Shown here: piece by piece, positions 27,293 to 36,860 of the stretch
Layout of the letters: every line of letters starts with the position of its first letter
How positions within the stretch are numbered: position 1 is the first letter of the stretch
Assembly: GCA_903871935.1 (NCBI GenBank)
Contig: CAIQIQ010000038.1
Location: forward strand, 1 to 64,000
Direction of reading: 5' to 3'
Length of the DNA stretch: 64,000 nucleotides
From: an uncultured Phycisphaerales bacterium
GTDB taxonomy: Bacteria; Planctomycetota; Phycisphaerae; Tepidisphaerales; Tepidisphaeraceae
The notes under the pieces: generated by a model
What the model was told of the DNA's origin: nothing
Seen by the model: the letters and a program-made list of their open reading frames with translations, nothing else
The model's database searches: none
Translations under genes and position numbers: made by a program

Positions 27293-28813
27293 TTACGGCT
27301 TTTCCCATCCTTTGGCTCGCTCGACCGCGTTGTGCCAGCGGGCGAACAAACGGTCTCGTTCAGATTTGCCTATCTGCGGATCGTAGCGTCGTCCCACCCG
27401 CCAATTCGTTGCGATCTCTTTCTGATCGGCCCAGAATCCCGTGGCTAAGCCGGCGAGGTAGGCCGCGCCCAACGCCGTGGTTTCCGATATCTTGGGCACC
27501 TCGACGGGGACGCCGAGGATGTCGGCCTGGAACTGCATGAGGAACGAGTTGCCCACCGCGCCGCCATCAGCGCGGAGTTCGGTCAGGGCGATCCCCGAGT
27601 CTGCCCGCATGGCTTCGACGACATCGCGGGTCTGGTAGCACGCCGCTTCCAAGGCGGCACGGGCGAAGTGGGCGCGGGTGGTGCCGCGGGTAATGCCCAC
27701 GATCAGGCCGCGGGCGTATGGATCCCAGTGTGGCGCCCCCAGGCCCACGAGGGCGGGGACAAAGTAGACACCTTCATTTGAGGGGATGCTCCTTGCGAGG
27801 GCTTCGGTCTCGGCGGCGGTGTCGATGATCTTCAGGCCGTCACGGAGCCACTGAACGGCCGCCCCGGTGATGAAGATCGAGCCTTCCAGTGCGTACTCGA
27901 CGGGCTGATCACCGATGCCCCAGGCGATGGTGGTCAGGAGGTTGTGTTTGCTGGATACCGCGTTGCGGCCAGTGTTCATCAGCAGGAACGAGCCGGTGCC
28001 ATAGGTGTTTTTGGCGAGGCCTGGGGAGTAGCAGGCCTGGCCGAAAAGAGCAGCCTGCTGGTCGCCGGCGATGCCGGCCACTGGGATGGATCGGGCGCCC
28101 AGGATTGCGGGATCGGTGTGGCCGAAGATGCAAGAGGAAGGCATGACCTGTGGGAGCACGGCGGCGGGGATGTTCAGGGCTTTGAGCAGTTGGTCATCCC
28201 ACTGCAGCGTGTGGATGTTGTAGAGGAGCGTGCGTGAGGCGTTGGAGTAGTCGGTGGCGTGCACCCCGCAGCGCGGACCGCGCGGGCCGCCGGTGAGGTT
28301 CCAGAGGAGCCAGGAATCGATGGTGCCGAAGGCGATTTCGCCGCGTTCGGCTCTGGCACGCAGACCAGGTGTGTTGTCCAGCAGCCACTGCAGTTTTGTT
28401 GCGGAGAAGTAGGCGTCTATGACCAGGCCGGTCTTGGCGCGGATGGTGTCGGCAAGGCCCTGGCTGCGAAGATCATCGCAGATGCCAGCGGTGCGGCGGT
28501 CCTGCCAGACGATGGCGTTTGCGACCGGTTGGCCGGTCTTGCGATCCCAGAGGACAGTGGTTTCGCGCTGGTTGGTGATACCGATGGCGTGCACCTGGTC
28601 GGCGCTAATGGCCGCCCTGCCGAGGGCATCGCGCATGACCTGCAGGGTGACGCTCCAGATCTCTTGGGCGTCATGCTCAACCCAGCCCGGTTTCGGGTAG
28701 TGCTGCGTGAACTCCTGCTGGGCCTGGCCACGGATGGAGCCGGCCTTGTCGAAGAGGATGACGCGGGTGCTGGTGGTTCCCTGATCGATCGAGAGTATGA
28801 ATGTTTCGGCCAT
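27293..28813 (-). CDS. glpK: Glycerol kinase
   Basis: A 506-residue FGGY-family kinase: ATP-dependent phosphorylation of glycerol to glycerol 3-phosphate. It begins [18 protein letters not shown] (phosphate-1), and has [20 protein letters not shown], the catalytic-domain [25 protein letters not shown] and the C-terminal [18 protein letters not shown] signature. Length is standard. GAGG lies seven bases before ATG 28813; upstream codons are not part of the gene. No glpF or glpD is adjacent. The start is 60 bases from a divergent lipoprotein gene, so promoters must share that space. Confidence 0.96.
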   Translation of the reverse strand: MAETFILSIDQGTTSTRVILFDKAGSIRGQAQQEFTQHYPKPGWVEHDAQEIWSVTLQVMRDALGRAAISADQVHAIGITNQRETTVLWDRKTGQPVANAIVWQDRRTAGICDDLRSQGLADTIRAKTGLVIDAYFSATKLQWLLDNTPGLRARAERGEIAFGTIDSWLLWNLTGGPRGPRCGVHATDYSNASRTLLYNIHTLQWDDQLLKALNIPAAVLPQVMPSSCIFGHTDPAILGARSIPVAGIAGDQQAALFGQACYSPGLAKNTYGTGSFLLMNTGRNAVSSKHNLLTTIAWGIGDQPVEYALEGSIFITGAAVQWLRDGLKIIDTAAETEALARSIPSNEGVYFVPALVGLGAPHWDPYARGLIVGITRGTTRAHFARAALEAACYQTRDVVEAMRADSGIALTELRADGGAVGNSFLMQFQADILGVPVEVPKISETTALGAAYLAGLATGFWADQKEIATNWRVGRRYDPQIGKSERDRLFARWHNAVERAKGWEKP

Positions 28814-28872
28814 GTGTGTGCCTCGCCGGATGCCTAATATGGATAAGCATAACAGACTCAACCAAAGAGGTG

Positions 28873-29157
28873 ATGATGAACATGCGAATGATGCTGATTG
28901 CGGGTGCGATGGCGCTGGCGGCCGGGTGTGCTGAAAACTCGGAGTCAACGACGCAGAAGATCACCATGGAGCAGACTCCGGTGGCGGTCAAGCACGGGAT
29001 CGAGAAGGCGTATCCGGGTGGGAAGGTAAAGGAGATCGAGAAGGAGACGTATAAGGATACGGGCGTCGTGCACTATGAGGTGGAACTGGTGACGGCGAAG
29101 GGGGAAAAGGTTGAGTTTGAGTTGGCGGAGGATGGGGAAGTGCTGAAGAAGGATTGA
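28873..29157 (+). CDS. Small lipoprotein with PepSY-like domain
   Basis: A 94-residue protein. [18 protein letters not shown] forms a lipoprotein signal with lipobox LAAGC. The mature part ([17 protein letters not shown], then [19 protein letters not shown]) has the beta-rich pattern of PepSY-like inhibitor domains. It is likely anchored in the inner or outer membrane. Start could be ATG 28873, 28876 or 28882; AGAGG best fits 28876. It is divergent from glpK. Function is unknown. Confidence 0.7.
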   Translation: MMNMRMMLIAGAMALAAGCAENSESTTQKITMEQTPVAVKHGIEKAYPGGKVKEIEKETYKDTGVVHYEVELVTAKGEKVEFELAEDGEVLKKD

Positions 29158-29186
29158 GGGTGCTGCCCGGGCGGCATGTGAACTGG

Positions 29187-29927
29187 TCAAAATCCAAGCA
29201 TCTTGCCGTGGAAGTCGAGGGCTTCGCGGATGTGCAGGTCCCAGTAGTCCCAGGTGTGGGCACCGGGGAACTCGCGATAGGTGTGGTCGATCTTCATCTT
29301 CTTGAGTTCGGCGACGTATTTGCGGTTCTGGTCGATGAGGGAATCGTCGACACCGCAGTCGATGAGGATCTTGGGGAGCCGGCCGGCCTTCTTGGCCCGG
29401 CGGGCAAGTTCAATCAGGTCGTGGTCGGTCTTGCGGGGGTCCCTGCCGAAGGTGCGGATGCGGTCAGCATCCTTGGCCGGGTTGAGTTTCATTGAGGCGC
29501 CCAGCACGCTGCCGGAGTGACTATTGACGCTGGCATACATGTCCGGCCGGCCCAACGCGAGGCGCAGTGCGCCATAGCCACCCATGGAGAGCCCACCGAC
29601 GCAGCGGCCAGCGCGGGTGGTCTTGGCGGGGAAGGTGCGCTCGACCATGTCGACAAGGTCCTTGGTCATGTAGTCGAAGTAGGCCGGGCCCTGGTTGTTG
29701 TTGGTGTATCGGCCGCGGAAACCATCGGGCATGACGACGATGACCGGGCGGTTGGCGACGTACACCTCGATGCGGGTGCGACGTTGCCAGATGGAGTAGT
29801 CATCGGACATGCCGTGGAGCAGGTAGAAGACGGGGAATGGACCGTGGCCGGAGTTGGGAAGAATGACGTTGGTCTGAACAGCTTTCCCGATGGAGTTGGC
29901 GAACCACTCAATGGAGCAGAATGACAT
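29187..29927 (-). CDS. Esterase-D-like alpha/beta-hydrolase
   Basis: A 246-residue alpha/beta-hydrolase of the esterase D/putative esterase family. YLLHGMSDD is the oxyanion strand, GLSMGGYGAL carries the nucleophile serine, CGVDDSLID the acid and GAHTWDYWD the histidine. No signal peptide is evident, so it is probably cytoplasmic. ATG 29927 gives the family's usual N-terminus; there is no strong ribosome binding site. It ends 29 bases from the convergent lipoprotein gene. Substrate is unknown. Confidence 0.85.
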   Translation of the reverse strand: MSFCSIEWFANSIGKAVQTNVILPNSGHGPFPVFYLLHGMSDDYSIWQRRTRIEVYVANRPVIVVMPDGFRGRYTNNNQGPAYFDYMTKDLVDMVERTFPAKTTRAGRCVGGLSMGGYGALRLALGRPDMYASVNSHSGSVLGASMKLNPAKDADRIRTFGRDPRKTDHDLIELARRAKKAGRLPKILIDCGVDDSLIDQNRKYVAELKKMKIDHTYREFPGAHTWDYWDLHIREALDFHGKMLGF

Positions 29928-30088
29928 GGGGGAAAGGTACCATCGGTGAGGCTGGACGGGAAGCGGGCGAGCCAGTGTGCGGGGGGCTTTCGACAGGTAG
30001 CGTGTCTGGAAGGCAGACATGGGCGGGTCCGGTCGAGATCGATCGTCCTAGATCTGCGCAATATTGGGCCCAGCGTGAATACGATACG

Positions 30089-30283
30089 CTATTCCGCGGG
30101 TGGAACTGGCACTGACAAATTGCGGCAGATGGAGCGAGCCAGATGTTTCTTGATCTCGTTGTGTCTGGGAATGGCTTCCTTGCGCCCGGTCTGCGGGTTG
30201 GCCCAGATGGAATGACTGCCACCTTCGCGAACGCTCACGCAGCCATGCTCGTGAAGGTGGGCAAGCAGTGCCCGGCGCTTCAT
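30089..30283 (-). CDS. hicA: HicA-type mRNA interferase toxin
   Basis: A 64-residue protein of the double-stranded-RNA-binding-like HicA family. His24 in REGGSHSIW is the catalytic histidine of the family, and ANPQTGRKEAIPRHNEIKKHLARSICRNL matches the rest of the fold. It overlaps the upstream hicB by four bases (ATGA) on the minus strand. The order (antitoxin first) is the less common one for hicAB modules but does occur. Confidence 0.88.
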   Translation of the reverse strand: MKRRALLAHLHEHGCVSVREGGSHSIWANPQTGRKEAIPRHNEIKKHLARSICRNLSVPVPPAE

Positions 30284-30498
30284 GCCAGCACCAGTTCGGT
30301 CGTCTCGGCCTGGGGATCGAGGCGGAACACTTCTTGGCGCTCGGTGTCCAACAACAGTTCAATGGCTTGCTTGAGGTTGTCGAGGCATTCCGCTTTCGTC
30401 TCGCCCTGACCGTTGGCGCCGGGAACTTCCAGACAGGTCGCCCAGAAGCCCCCTTCGTCGGGCTCGCCATGATGAACAATGGCTGTGAGTGTTCTCAT
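30280..30498 (-). CDS. hicB: HicB-like antitoxin
   Basis: A 72-residue HicB N-terminal domain: MRTLTAIVHHGEPDEGGFW then CLEVPGANGQGETKAECLDNLKQAIELLL, the RNase-H-like fold that masks HicA. The ATG at 30498 is preferred; the longer frame up to 30582 is not homologous. There is no C-terminal DNA-binding domain, so autorepression would need another mechanism. It lies directly upstream of hicA with a four-base overlap. Confidence 0.85.
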   Translation of the reverse strand: MRTLTAIVHHGEPDEGGFWATCLEVPGANGQGETKAECLDNLKQAIELLLDTERQEVFRLDPQAETTELVLA

Positions 30499-30622
30499 GC
30501 CGGAATTGTAGCCGTTCTGGTAGGCAGTGAGAAGCTTGCTTGATCGGCAGTGCTGAGGATGTAGATGGCTTTGGCAGCGCACCTCAATCGCGTACGGCTC
30601 TTCTCCACCGCGTTGATTTACC

Positions 30623-32647
30623 TTACTTCATCCCCAGCCGCGTGACGCGGTACTGGATGGCCATGGCGTCGGTGAGGGTTTCGACGATAGCGCTGTGGCC
30701 GGGGGTGCCGGGGGGCATGGGCTGGGCGCTGGTGAAGTCGAAGGTGGGGCTGCTGGTGGCCATCTGTGAGACGTGCTGCCACATGCCGTAGCGATGGCCA
30801 TCATAGAAGCCGTCAGCGCCCAGATAGACGCCCGCCCAGAGATAAACGGTGCGCTGACTCAGCCGTCTATCCCAGAGCGGCGCGCCGAGCTCAAACTGCC
30901 GGCCGTCGCGAACGCCCAGCAGGTCCAGCACCGACGGACCGAGGTCGATATGGCTGGTGGTGTAGTTCAGGATATCGGGCTGCGCGAGGACCTGGGGAGC
31001 ATAGAGAAGAAACGGGACGCGGAATGAGTAGTCGGAGATGATGCCGCCGGCGAAGTCGGGATCCTCGCGGCGGGTGCGTACGCCATGGTCGCCGCAGACC
31101 ATGATGATCGTGTGCTCGAGCCGGCCGGCCTGGCGCAGTTGCTCGATGATCTCACCGAGCCACTGGTCCTGCAGTGCGATAACCGCAGCGCCCCGCTCGA
31201 CGACGGTGTGGGGCTTGCCATCCACAATCACGTCAGGCCAGGGGGCGTGGCCGATCTGGGGAAAGAACAGCGCTGCATAGCGCTGGTCATGGGCGATCCA
31301 GCCGGCGATGTCATGCTTCAATTTGTCCAATGCCGAGTGGTCCAGTTCGACCTTTGTTTGCCAGGAGAGCTGATCATGCGCTTCGCCAAGCGTGGGCCTG
31401 GCATCGCCATATTGAGTCGAGGCCATGCCCTCGCATTGGTTGAGCAGTTCATCTTCAGCGCTGTCGGTATAGGGTTTGTAGGCGGCGGTGGTGTAGCCGA
31501 TCGCGGAGAGGGAATGCAGGAATCCCGGGACATGATGGCCGGCCCCCTCGCCGTTGAAGAACGCCACCTCGGTGGGATACCAGCTCGTGGTAAGCGCAAG
31601 CACTGCCCAGCGGGTGTAAGGATAGGCGCTCACGTGCTGCGCGGCCACGAAGGAGTGTTGCCGCAGCAGGCGCATGTTCGGCGTCTGCGCCATCGATCCG
31701 GTAACGTCGAGGCAGCGCTGCGGGGCGGTCTCCATGACCAGGCAGATGACGTCGCTGCCGGCGGCGGCGCCGAAGTATTCGGGCTGGGGCTTGGGGTTTG
31801 GGGTGTGGGAGATGGCTCGCCATTTCTCCATCAGCGGCCCGGAGGCCAGGTCCGCATAGCGTGTGAGGTCGACATCCGTGGTGCCCAGGACGGCTCGGGC
31901 ACATAGGAAGACAATATCGCGATGGTATACGGTGGAGACGATGGGAACGGCCCAGGCGATGCCGGTGGTGAGGAGCAGCAGTAACCAGAGGCCCCCGCCG
32001 ATTCGTTGGATCAGCCAGCGCCGGCGGGAAAACCGGCCGGCCCAGTTGACGCAGAACGCCAGCAGGCCGAGCGCCGCGCAGGCGGCGACTACCTTGGTGA
32101 TGATCCGACCACTGCCATACTCCCTGGCGTCATCCGGGTGCATCAGTCCCCATTGCACGGCGTCGCGCCAGAGCTGCCAGTTCTGGAAGTGGCCGACGAC
32201 CCAGTGGCCATGCATCTGCACGATCAGCAGGGCGATGGTGAGCACAGCGACGCCGGCCGCAAGCCATATGCGCCAGCGCGGCCGCAACCAGAAGAGCAAG
32301 ACAAGCAATACGGCCGGAGCCACGATCGTGCCGGTGAGCAGGTCCCAGCGGAAGAAGCTCAGGCGTTCCGGGAATGAGAAGAGGTAAGCGCGCGAGTCGG
32401 AGTTGGCGATCTCGATCCTGCCCTGGTACCGGCCGACGCAACGGAACCCCTCGTGATCCAGGAGCTGCCACTTGGTGTAGAGGGCAGCCGCCAGAGCTGG
32501 CAGCCAAATGACGAACAGGGGCAGAGAGATGCTGGTGAGGTAGCGCAGCGACGAGCGCACGGGTATCGCGCTGTGCTGAGCGCCATGGCTTGAAGGCGTG
32601 CGGAGCGGCAGAGGAGAGGCCCGACGATCTGACATACGGAGGATCAT
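30623..32647 (-). CDS. Membrane sulfatase/phosphotransferase-like enzyme
   Basis: A 674-residue protein with four or five N-terminal membrane helices (to about residue 230) and a C-terminal alkaline-phosphatase-superfamily domain. DVICLVMETAPQRCLD holds the first metal acid, SAYPYTRWAV a candidate nucleophile threonine and IIMVCGDHGVR the late DHG metal motif, as in LTA synthase and phosphoethanolamine transferases. It is likely an envelope polymer modifier. Start is uncertain between ATG 32647 and ATG 32635. It is 97 bases downstream of the DUF6311-like gene on the same strand. Confidence 0.78.
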   Translation of the reverse strand: MILRMSDRRASPLPLRTPSSHGAQHSAIPVRSSLRYLTSISLPLFVIWLPALAAALYTKWQLLDHEGFRCVGRYQGRIEIANSDSRAYLFSFPERLSFFRWDLLTGTIVAPAVLLVLLFWLRPRWRIWLAAGVAVLTIALLIVQMHGHWVVGHFQNWQLWRDAVQWGLMHPDDAREYGSGRIITKVVAACAALGLLAFCVNWAGRFSRRRWLIQRIGGGLWLLLLLTTGIAWAVPIVSTVYHRDIVFLCARAVLGTTDVDLTRYADLASGPLMEKWRAISHTPNPKPQPEYFGAAAGSDVICLVMETAPQRCLDVTGSMAQTPNMRLLRQHSFVAAQHVSAYPYTRWAVLALTTSWYPTEVAFFNGEGAGHHVPGFLHSLSAIGYTTAAYKPYTDSAEDELLNQCEGMASTQYGDARPTLGEAHDQLSWQTKVELDHSALDKLKHDIAGWIAHDQRYAALFFPQIGHAPWPDVIVDGKPHTVVERGAAVIALQDQWLGEIIEQLRQAGRLEHTIIMVCGDHGVRTRREDPDFAGGIISDYSFRVPFLLYAPQVLAQPDILNYTTSHIDLGPSVLDLLGVRDGRQFELGAPLWDRRLSQRTVYLWAGVYLGADGFYDGHRYGMWQHVSQMATSSPTFDFTSAQPMPPGTPGHSAIVETLTDAMAIQYRVTRLGMK

Positions 32648-32744
32648 CCCTGTTGTGGCCGCTGCGGGTCAACGGCGAAAACGGGGGCATCTATGCCGCA
32701 CAATGTCTAGCACGCGCCAATGCCGATGAGGCTGCTGTGACTGC

Positions 32745-34439
32745 TTACTCTCTGCCCGGAGCGACGAAGATGCTGTAGCCGTCGATCTGGTGGATGCTCT
32801 GTTGAGACACGAGGCGGCGGGCCTCGTCGGTGGTCAGGATATAGATTGTGTTGGGGAAGTAGAGGCCAGCCTGCAGGTCGGTGAGGGTCTGGCGGTTGGA
32901 GGCTTCCTTGTTGTTCCAGTTCATGCGGGCGAAGTAGCCGTGGTTGATGGCCATGCCGTGGTCGGCGGCGAAAAAGGCGAGGGGATGCCAGTCGGTGTCG
33001 GGGCTATCTGAGGGAACGAGAATGATCTGGCGATAGTGCGATGCGGCGGTGGCCCAGAAGGGATCGGAGAGTTGGCGGATGGGCGGTTGGGCGGTGTGAA
33101 AATGCCGGAGGGTGCTCTGCAACATGGGGGTGAGGTCAAGGATTTGGAGCAGGAGGACGGCCGCCAGAAGGTGGGTAAGAGTGCGTGTGGTGAGGTGGGA
33201 AGCGAGGGTGGCAAGCAGGAGAATGGGAAGGACGTAAACGGCCGGCCAGGACATGCGGCCGGTGGCGCGAAGGACTTCGCCGATGCCATCCCAGTAGTTG
33301 GGTAGAGCAAGGAGTTGTGTGGAGCCGTAGGTGATTATGGGGGAGATGGCGAAGAGGAGGAGGAGGGAGCAGATAAGCAGTAGTGGAGTCCATGTCACCG
33401 ATGCCGTTGCCCCCCCTGCCGTGGGCGCGGGCGTAGTCTTTGTGGGGCGGCGCAACCAGATGACGAGCAGCGTGACGGCGACCATCGCCAGAATACCGAG
33501 GCCGAGGTAGGCGGCGCCCTCGATCTGGCCGGCGCGAGCCAGGGCAAAAGCGGGAAGGAAGAGGGAGTAACCGCGCGAGTCGATGGGGCTGAGAAGGTTC
33601 ATCGAATAGGCACCGGCGGAATTGGCCGTGCGGGTATCGGAGAAGCCGAGGCAGAAGTAGCCGGCGAACCACATGGCGAGAAGAAGCGCTGAGAGGACGA
33701 TGAGGGCCTCAATGCTGCCGGAGCGGAGTACTCGACGGTTGGCACGGTATCGTCGCAGCAGATCGGCGGACCAGATGGCGAGGACGAGGACGGCGAGGTA
33801 GAGGTGGATGAGGACGGCGAGGCAGGCGAGAAGCACCCAGATCACCCTGGGTCGGGGTATGGATTGGGCGGGCAAGAAGTAGAGATACAGCGCCCACAGG
33901 ATGGTCCACTGCCCGGCGAGGGCGTAGTGGCCGTCGAGACGCTTGAGAAATATGAAAGGGATCGTAAAGAGGCCGGCCGCCAGTATCTGGGGCAGCAGAC
34001 GATGCAAGATGCGGCCGCAGAGCAGCATGGCGAAGACGCCCTGCAGGATGAAGCAGAGCAGCAGCCAGAGGCCGGTGTATTGGAAGGGTTCGCCTAGCCA
34101 GGGCGAGAGCGGCTTGAATAGCAGCGCCAGCAGTGGGATCGAGTCGCTGTAGACAATCGAACTGCCGCTGGAAAGCCCATAGTTTGGGTTCAGGCCCAGA
34201 GGAAGATGCCACTGGTCATGGCGGAAGAATGACCAGCCGAGGTAGTGGGTCGTCGGGTCGGGCGAATCCAGCAGCCAGGTGATAGAGGAGGGAACGACGA
34301 TCTGGAAACCCGCTAACCACGCAAAAAGCAGCAGACCCAGCAGCGCGCCGATAGCGGCCGGGGTGACAACCTGACGGGCGCGGACAAGCAAGGGCAGCTC
34401 GGCAGCTACTGAGGTTGGCGTGTTGTCGTCTTGTGTCAT
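32745..34439 (-). CDS. DUF6311-like polytopic membrane protein
   Basis: A 564-residue protein with about ten membrane helices and a C-terminal soluble domain (about residues 440-564). The first loop contains SITWLLDSPDPTTHYLGWSF and QWHLPLGLNPNYG, a pattern I associate with the DUF6311 family and with GT-C-like glycosyltransferases. GGAAG is six bases before ATG 34439. It likely acts with the adjacent sulfatase-like enzyme in building or decorating a cell-surface polymer. This is inferred from position only. Confidence 0.7.
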   Translation of the reverse strand: MTQDDNTPTSVAAELPLLVRARQVVTPAAIGALLGLLLFAWLAGFQIVVPSSITWLLDSPDPTTHYLGWSFFRHDQWHLPLGLNPNYGLSSGSSIVYSDSIPLLALLFKPLSPWLGEPFQYTGLWLLLCFILQGVFAMLLCGRILHRLLPQILAAGLFTIPFIFLKRLDGHYALAGQWTILWALYLYFLPAQSIPRPRVIWVLLACLAVLIHLYLAVLVLAIWSADLLRRYRANRRVLRSGSIEALIVLSALLLAMWFAGYFCLGFSDTRTANSAGAYSMNLLSPIDSRGYSLFLPAFALARAGQIEGAAYLGLGILAMVAVTLLVIWLRRPTKTTPAPTAGGATASVTWTPLLLICSLLLLFAISPIITYGSTQLLALPNYWDGIGEVLRATGRMSWPAVYVLPILLLATLASHLTTRTLTHLLAAVLLLQILDLTPMLQSTLRHFHTAQPPIRQLSDPFWATAASHYRQIILVPSDSPDTDWHPLAFFAADHGMAINHGYFARMNWNNKEASNRQTLTDLQAGLYFPNTIYILTTDEARRLVSQQSIHQIDGYSIFVAPGRE

Positions 34440-34473
34440 GCCAAACTTCCAACGATTTGCCTGAGCATATCGC

Positions 34474-34501
34474 TTGCCTGTACAGGTGCTTCATCTATAT
34501 T
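34474..34501 (+). promoter_or_regulatory. Possible sigma-70-type promoter upstream of the EF-G2-like gene
   Basis: TTGCCT (34474-34479) and TATATT (34496-34501) are separated by 16 bases in the 235-base divergent region 34440-34674. Transcription would leave a leader of about 170 bases, which includes the perfect hairpin GGCCCGC-tgtt-GCGGGCC (34543-34560). This hairpin has no T-run, so it is not an obvious terminator. The match is moderate and unproven. Confidence 0.35.
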
Positions 34502-34674
34502 TACACTACTTTTAACGATAAGGCGCGGCGCATCCCTGTCATGGCCCGCTGTTGCGGGCCTGAAGGCGCACCGTCAGGAGCGTTGAGTGAAGGTCATATC
34601 CAGATCCGTGGCGTTGTCTGCTCAACGGCCATCCTTCCTTTGCCTCCAAGAATTTATTGTTTGAGGAGTGACGC

Positions 34675-36741
34675 ATGCCCAGTTACACAACGGCGGACAT
34701 TCGCAACATTGTCCTTACAGGCCATGGTGGGGCCGGCAAGACCACCTTGGCGGACATGATGCTTTTCGCGGCCGGCGCGGTGAATCGCAAGGGCTCAGTG
34801 ACCGATGGGTCGAGCTTCAGCGACTACGAAAAGGAGGAGAAAGATCATGTGCACTCGATCTACTCCTCCCTTTTGCATCTGGATGCAGAAGGGAAACGGA
34901 TTAACTTTCTCGATTCGCCCGGCTCGCCCGATCTGATCGGGCAGGCGCTGCAGGTGCTGCCGGCCGTCGAGACGATGGTGATTGTGGTCAATGCCGTGGC
35001 GGGCATTGAAGTGGTGACCCGCCGCATGATGGAAGCCGCCAAACATGCGGGGATGGCGCGGGCGATCGTGATCAACAAGATCGATTTGCCCGAGGTCGAC
35101 CTGGAAGCACTGGTCGATCGCATCCAGAAGACTTTTGGACCGGAATGCCTGCCGTTTAATCTTCCGGCAAATGGCGGCAAAGAGCTTGTGGATGTGCTCA
35201 AGAATAAGGATGGGGCAACCGACTTTGGCTCGGCCGCCGATGCCCATTCAGCGGTGATGGATTCGATCGTCGAGATGGACGAGGCCATCATGGAGAAGTA
35301 CCTCGGCGGCGAAGAGCCGGACGACGCCTCGATGCATGCCGCTTTGGAAAAGGCGATGGTCGAGGGTCATATCTGCCCGATCATGTTTGCCGATGCCAAG
35401 AGCGGCGTGGGCGTCAAGGAACTGATCAAGGTAATCTGCAATCACTTCCCCTCACCGGTGGAGGCCAAGCCGTGGCCTATGATCACGACCGAGGGTGAGC
35501 CCAAGGCATTTGAATACAAGGATGATGCGACCAAGCCGCTGCTGGCGCACATCTTCAAGGTGACTACCGATCCGTTCATCGGCAAGCTGGCGATGTTCCG
35601 GGTGCATCTGGGCAAGGCCACCGGCATGACCCAGGCCTCGGTTGGCGGCAGCAAGAAGACCGTGAAGCTCGGGCATATCTTCCATCTCCAGGGCAAGGAG
35701 CATCAGGAAGCGACGGAATTGATCGCCGGCGATATTGGCGCGGTGGCGAAACTGGAAGAACTGCGCACCGGCGACATCATTCGCGATGATCCCAAGGCCG
35801 TTGCGCTCAAACCTCAGGCCGTGCTGTATCCAACGCCGATGTACGGCCTTGCCATCACTCCCAAGGCCCGTGGCGACGAGCAGAAGATCTCCGTGCAGCT
35901 TCAGAAGCTGGCGGAGGAAGACCCGACGTTCAAGTGGCAGACCGACCGGCAGACCCATGAGGTCGTCATCAACGGCCTGGGCGAACTGCACCTGCGCATG
36001 GCATTGGAGCGGATGAAGAACCGCAGCCTGCAGGTGGATACCCATCCGCCGAAGATCGCATATCGCGAGACCATTCAGCTCAAGGCCGATGGCCATCACC
36101 GTCACCGGAAGCAGACCGGCGGGTCGGGCCAGTTTGGTGAAGTATTCCTGCGCATCGAGCCGCTTCCTGAGGACAGCGCGGCTCGCAAGTCTAAAGGTGG
36201 GAGCGGCATCGAGATTGTCAACGAAGTGTTCGGCGGCACGATTCCAGGGCAGTTCATCCCGGCAGTTGAGAAGGGCATCCATGATCTGATGGAACAGGGC
36301 CCGGTCGCCGGCTACCCGGTCCAGGATGTCCTCGTGGCGATCACCGATGGCAAACACCATCCGGTGGATTCGAAGGAAGTGGCGTTCCGGACGGCGGGGA
36401 AGATGGCGTTCAAGGATGCCATGTTGAAGGCGAAGGCCGTGCTGCTTGAGCCGATCGTTAACATGGAAGTCACAGTGCCCGAAGACAAGATGGGCGCGAT
36501 TACCGGCGATCTGTCGGGCAAACGCGGCCGCATCCAGGGCACCGATGTTCTGCCTGGCGGCATGGCGGTTGTGAAGGCACAGGCGCCGCTGTCAGAAGTA
36601 ATGCAGTACCAGTCACAGCTTAAGAGTGTGACCGGCGGACAAGGTTCGTTCGTGATGGAGTTCAGCCATTACGAACCGGCGCCCCCGCAGGTACAGCAGG
36701 CGGTTGCAGCGCAGTACAAGCCCAAACCCGAAGAGGAATAG
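34675..36741 (+). CDS. EF-G-like translational GTPase, EF-G2 type
   Basis: A 688-residue protein with all five EF-G domains. The P-loop is GHGGAGKT (16-23) and NKID is the G4 motif. The switch I RGITI stretch of EF-G is replaced by DHVHSIY, and DxPGH of switch II is DSPGSPD, so the catalytic histidine is missing. Mycobacterial EF-G2, which lacks ribosome-dependent GTPase activity, has the same kind of changes. Domain IV (GHHRHRKQTGGSGQFGEVFL) is present. GAGGAG is six bases before ATG 34675. It is an EF-G paralogue, probably with a non-canonical ribosomal or stress role. Confidence 0.88.
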   Translation: MPSYTTADIRNIVLTGHGGAGKTTLADMMLFAAGAVNRKGSVTDGSSFSDYEKEEKDHVHSIYSSLLHLDAEGKRINFLDSPGSPDLIGQALQVLPAVETMVIVVNAVAGIEVVTRRMMEAAKHAGMARAIVINKIDLPEVDLEALVDRIQKTFGPECLPFNLPANGGKELVDVLKNKDGATDFGSAADAHSAVMDSIVEMDEAIMEKYLGGEEPDDASMHAALEKAMVEGHICPIMFADAKSGVGVKELIKVICNHFPSPVEAKPWPMITTEGEPKAFEYKDDATKPLLAHIFKVTTDPFIGKLAMFRVHLGKATGMTQASVGGSKKTVKLGHIFHLQGKEHQEATELIAGDIGAVAKLEELRTGDIIRDDPKAVALKPQAVLYPTPMYGLAITPKARGDEQKISVQLQKLAEEDPTFKWQTDRQTHEVVINGLGELHLRMALERMKNRSLQVDTHPPKIAYRETIQLKADGHHRHRKQTGGSGQFGEVFLRIEPLPEDSAARKSKGGSGIEIVNEVFGGTIPGQFIPAVEKGIHDLMEQGPVAGYPVQDVLVAITDGKHHPVDSKEVAFRTAGKMAFKDAMLKAKAVLLEPIVNMEVTVPEDKMGAITGDLSGKRGRIQGTDVLPGGMAVVKAQAPLSEVMQYQSQLKSVTGGQGSFVMEFSHYEPAPPQVQQAVAAQYKPKPEEE

Positions 36742-36757
36742 CCAAGAGCGCAAAAAC

Positions 36758-36797
36758 AGGGCCGGCCGGGCGAAACACAACCCGGCCGGCCCTCTTT
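36758..36797. terminator. Strong bidirectional rho-independent terminator
   Basis: AGGGCCGGCCGGG (36758-36770) and its exact complement (36781-36793) form a perfect 13-base stem with a ten-base loop, followed by CTTT on the plus strand and preceded by CAAAAA, which gives a T-run on the minus strand. It sits between the convergent EF-G2-like gene (ends 36741) and the S53 protease (ends 36861), so it can stop both. Confidence 0.9.
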
Positions 36798-36860
36798 AAT
36801 GGCTATCGCCAGCAATGGTCGCGAGCGTGGATTCCGGTCCGGCTCACAACCGTTGCGTAT

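Noticed and set aside
34543-34560. Hairpin in the leader of the EF-G2-like gene as a terminator
   Set aside because: The stem is perfect but only seven bases and has no T-run, so I note it only with the promoter.
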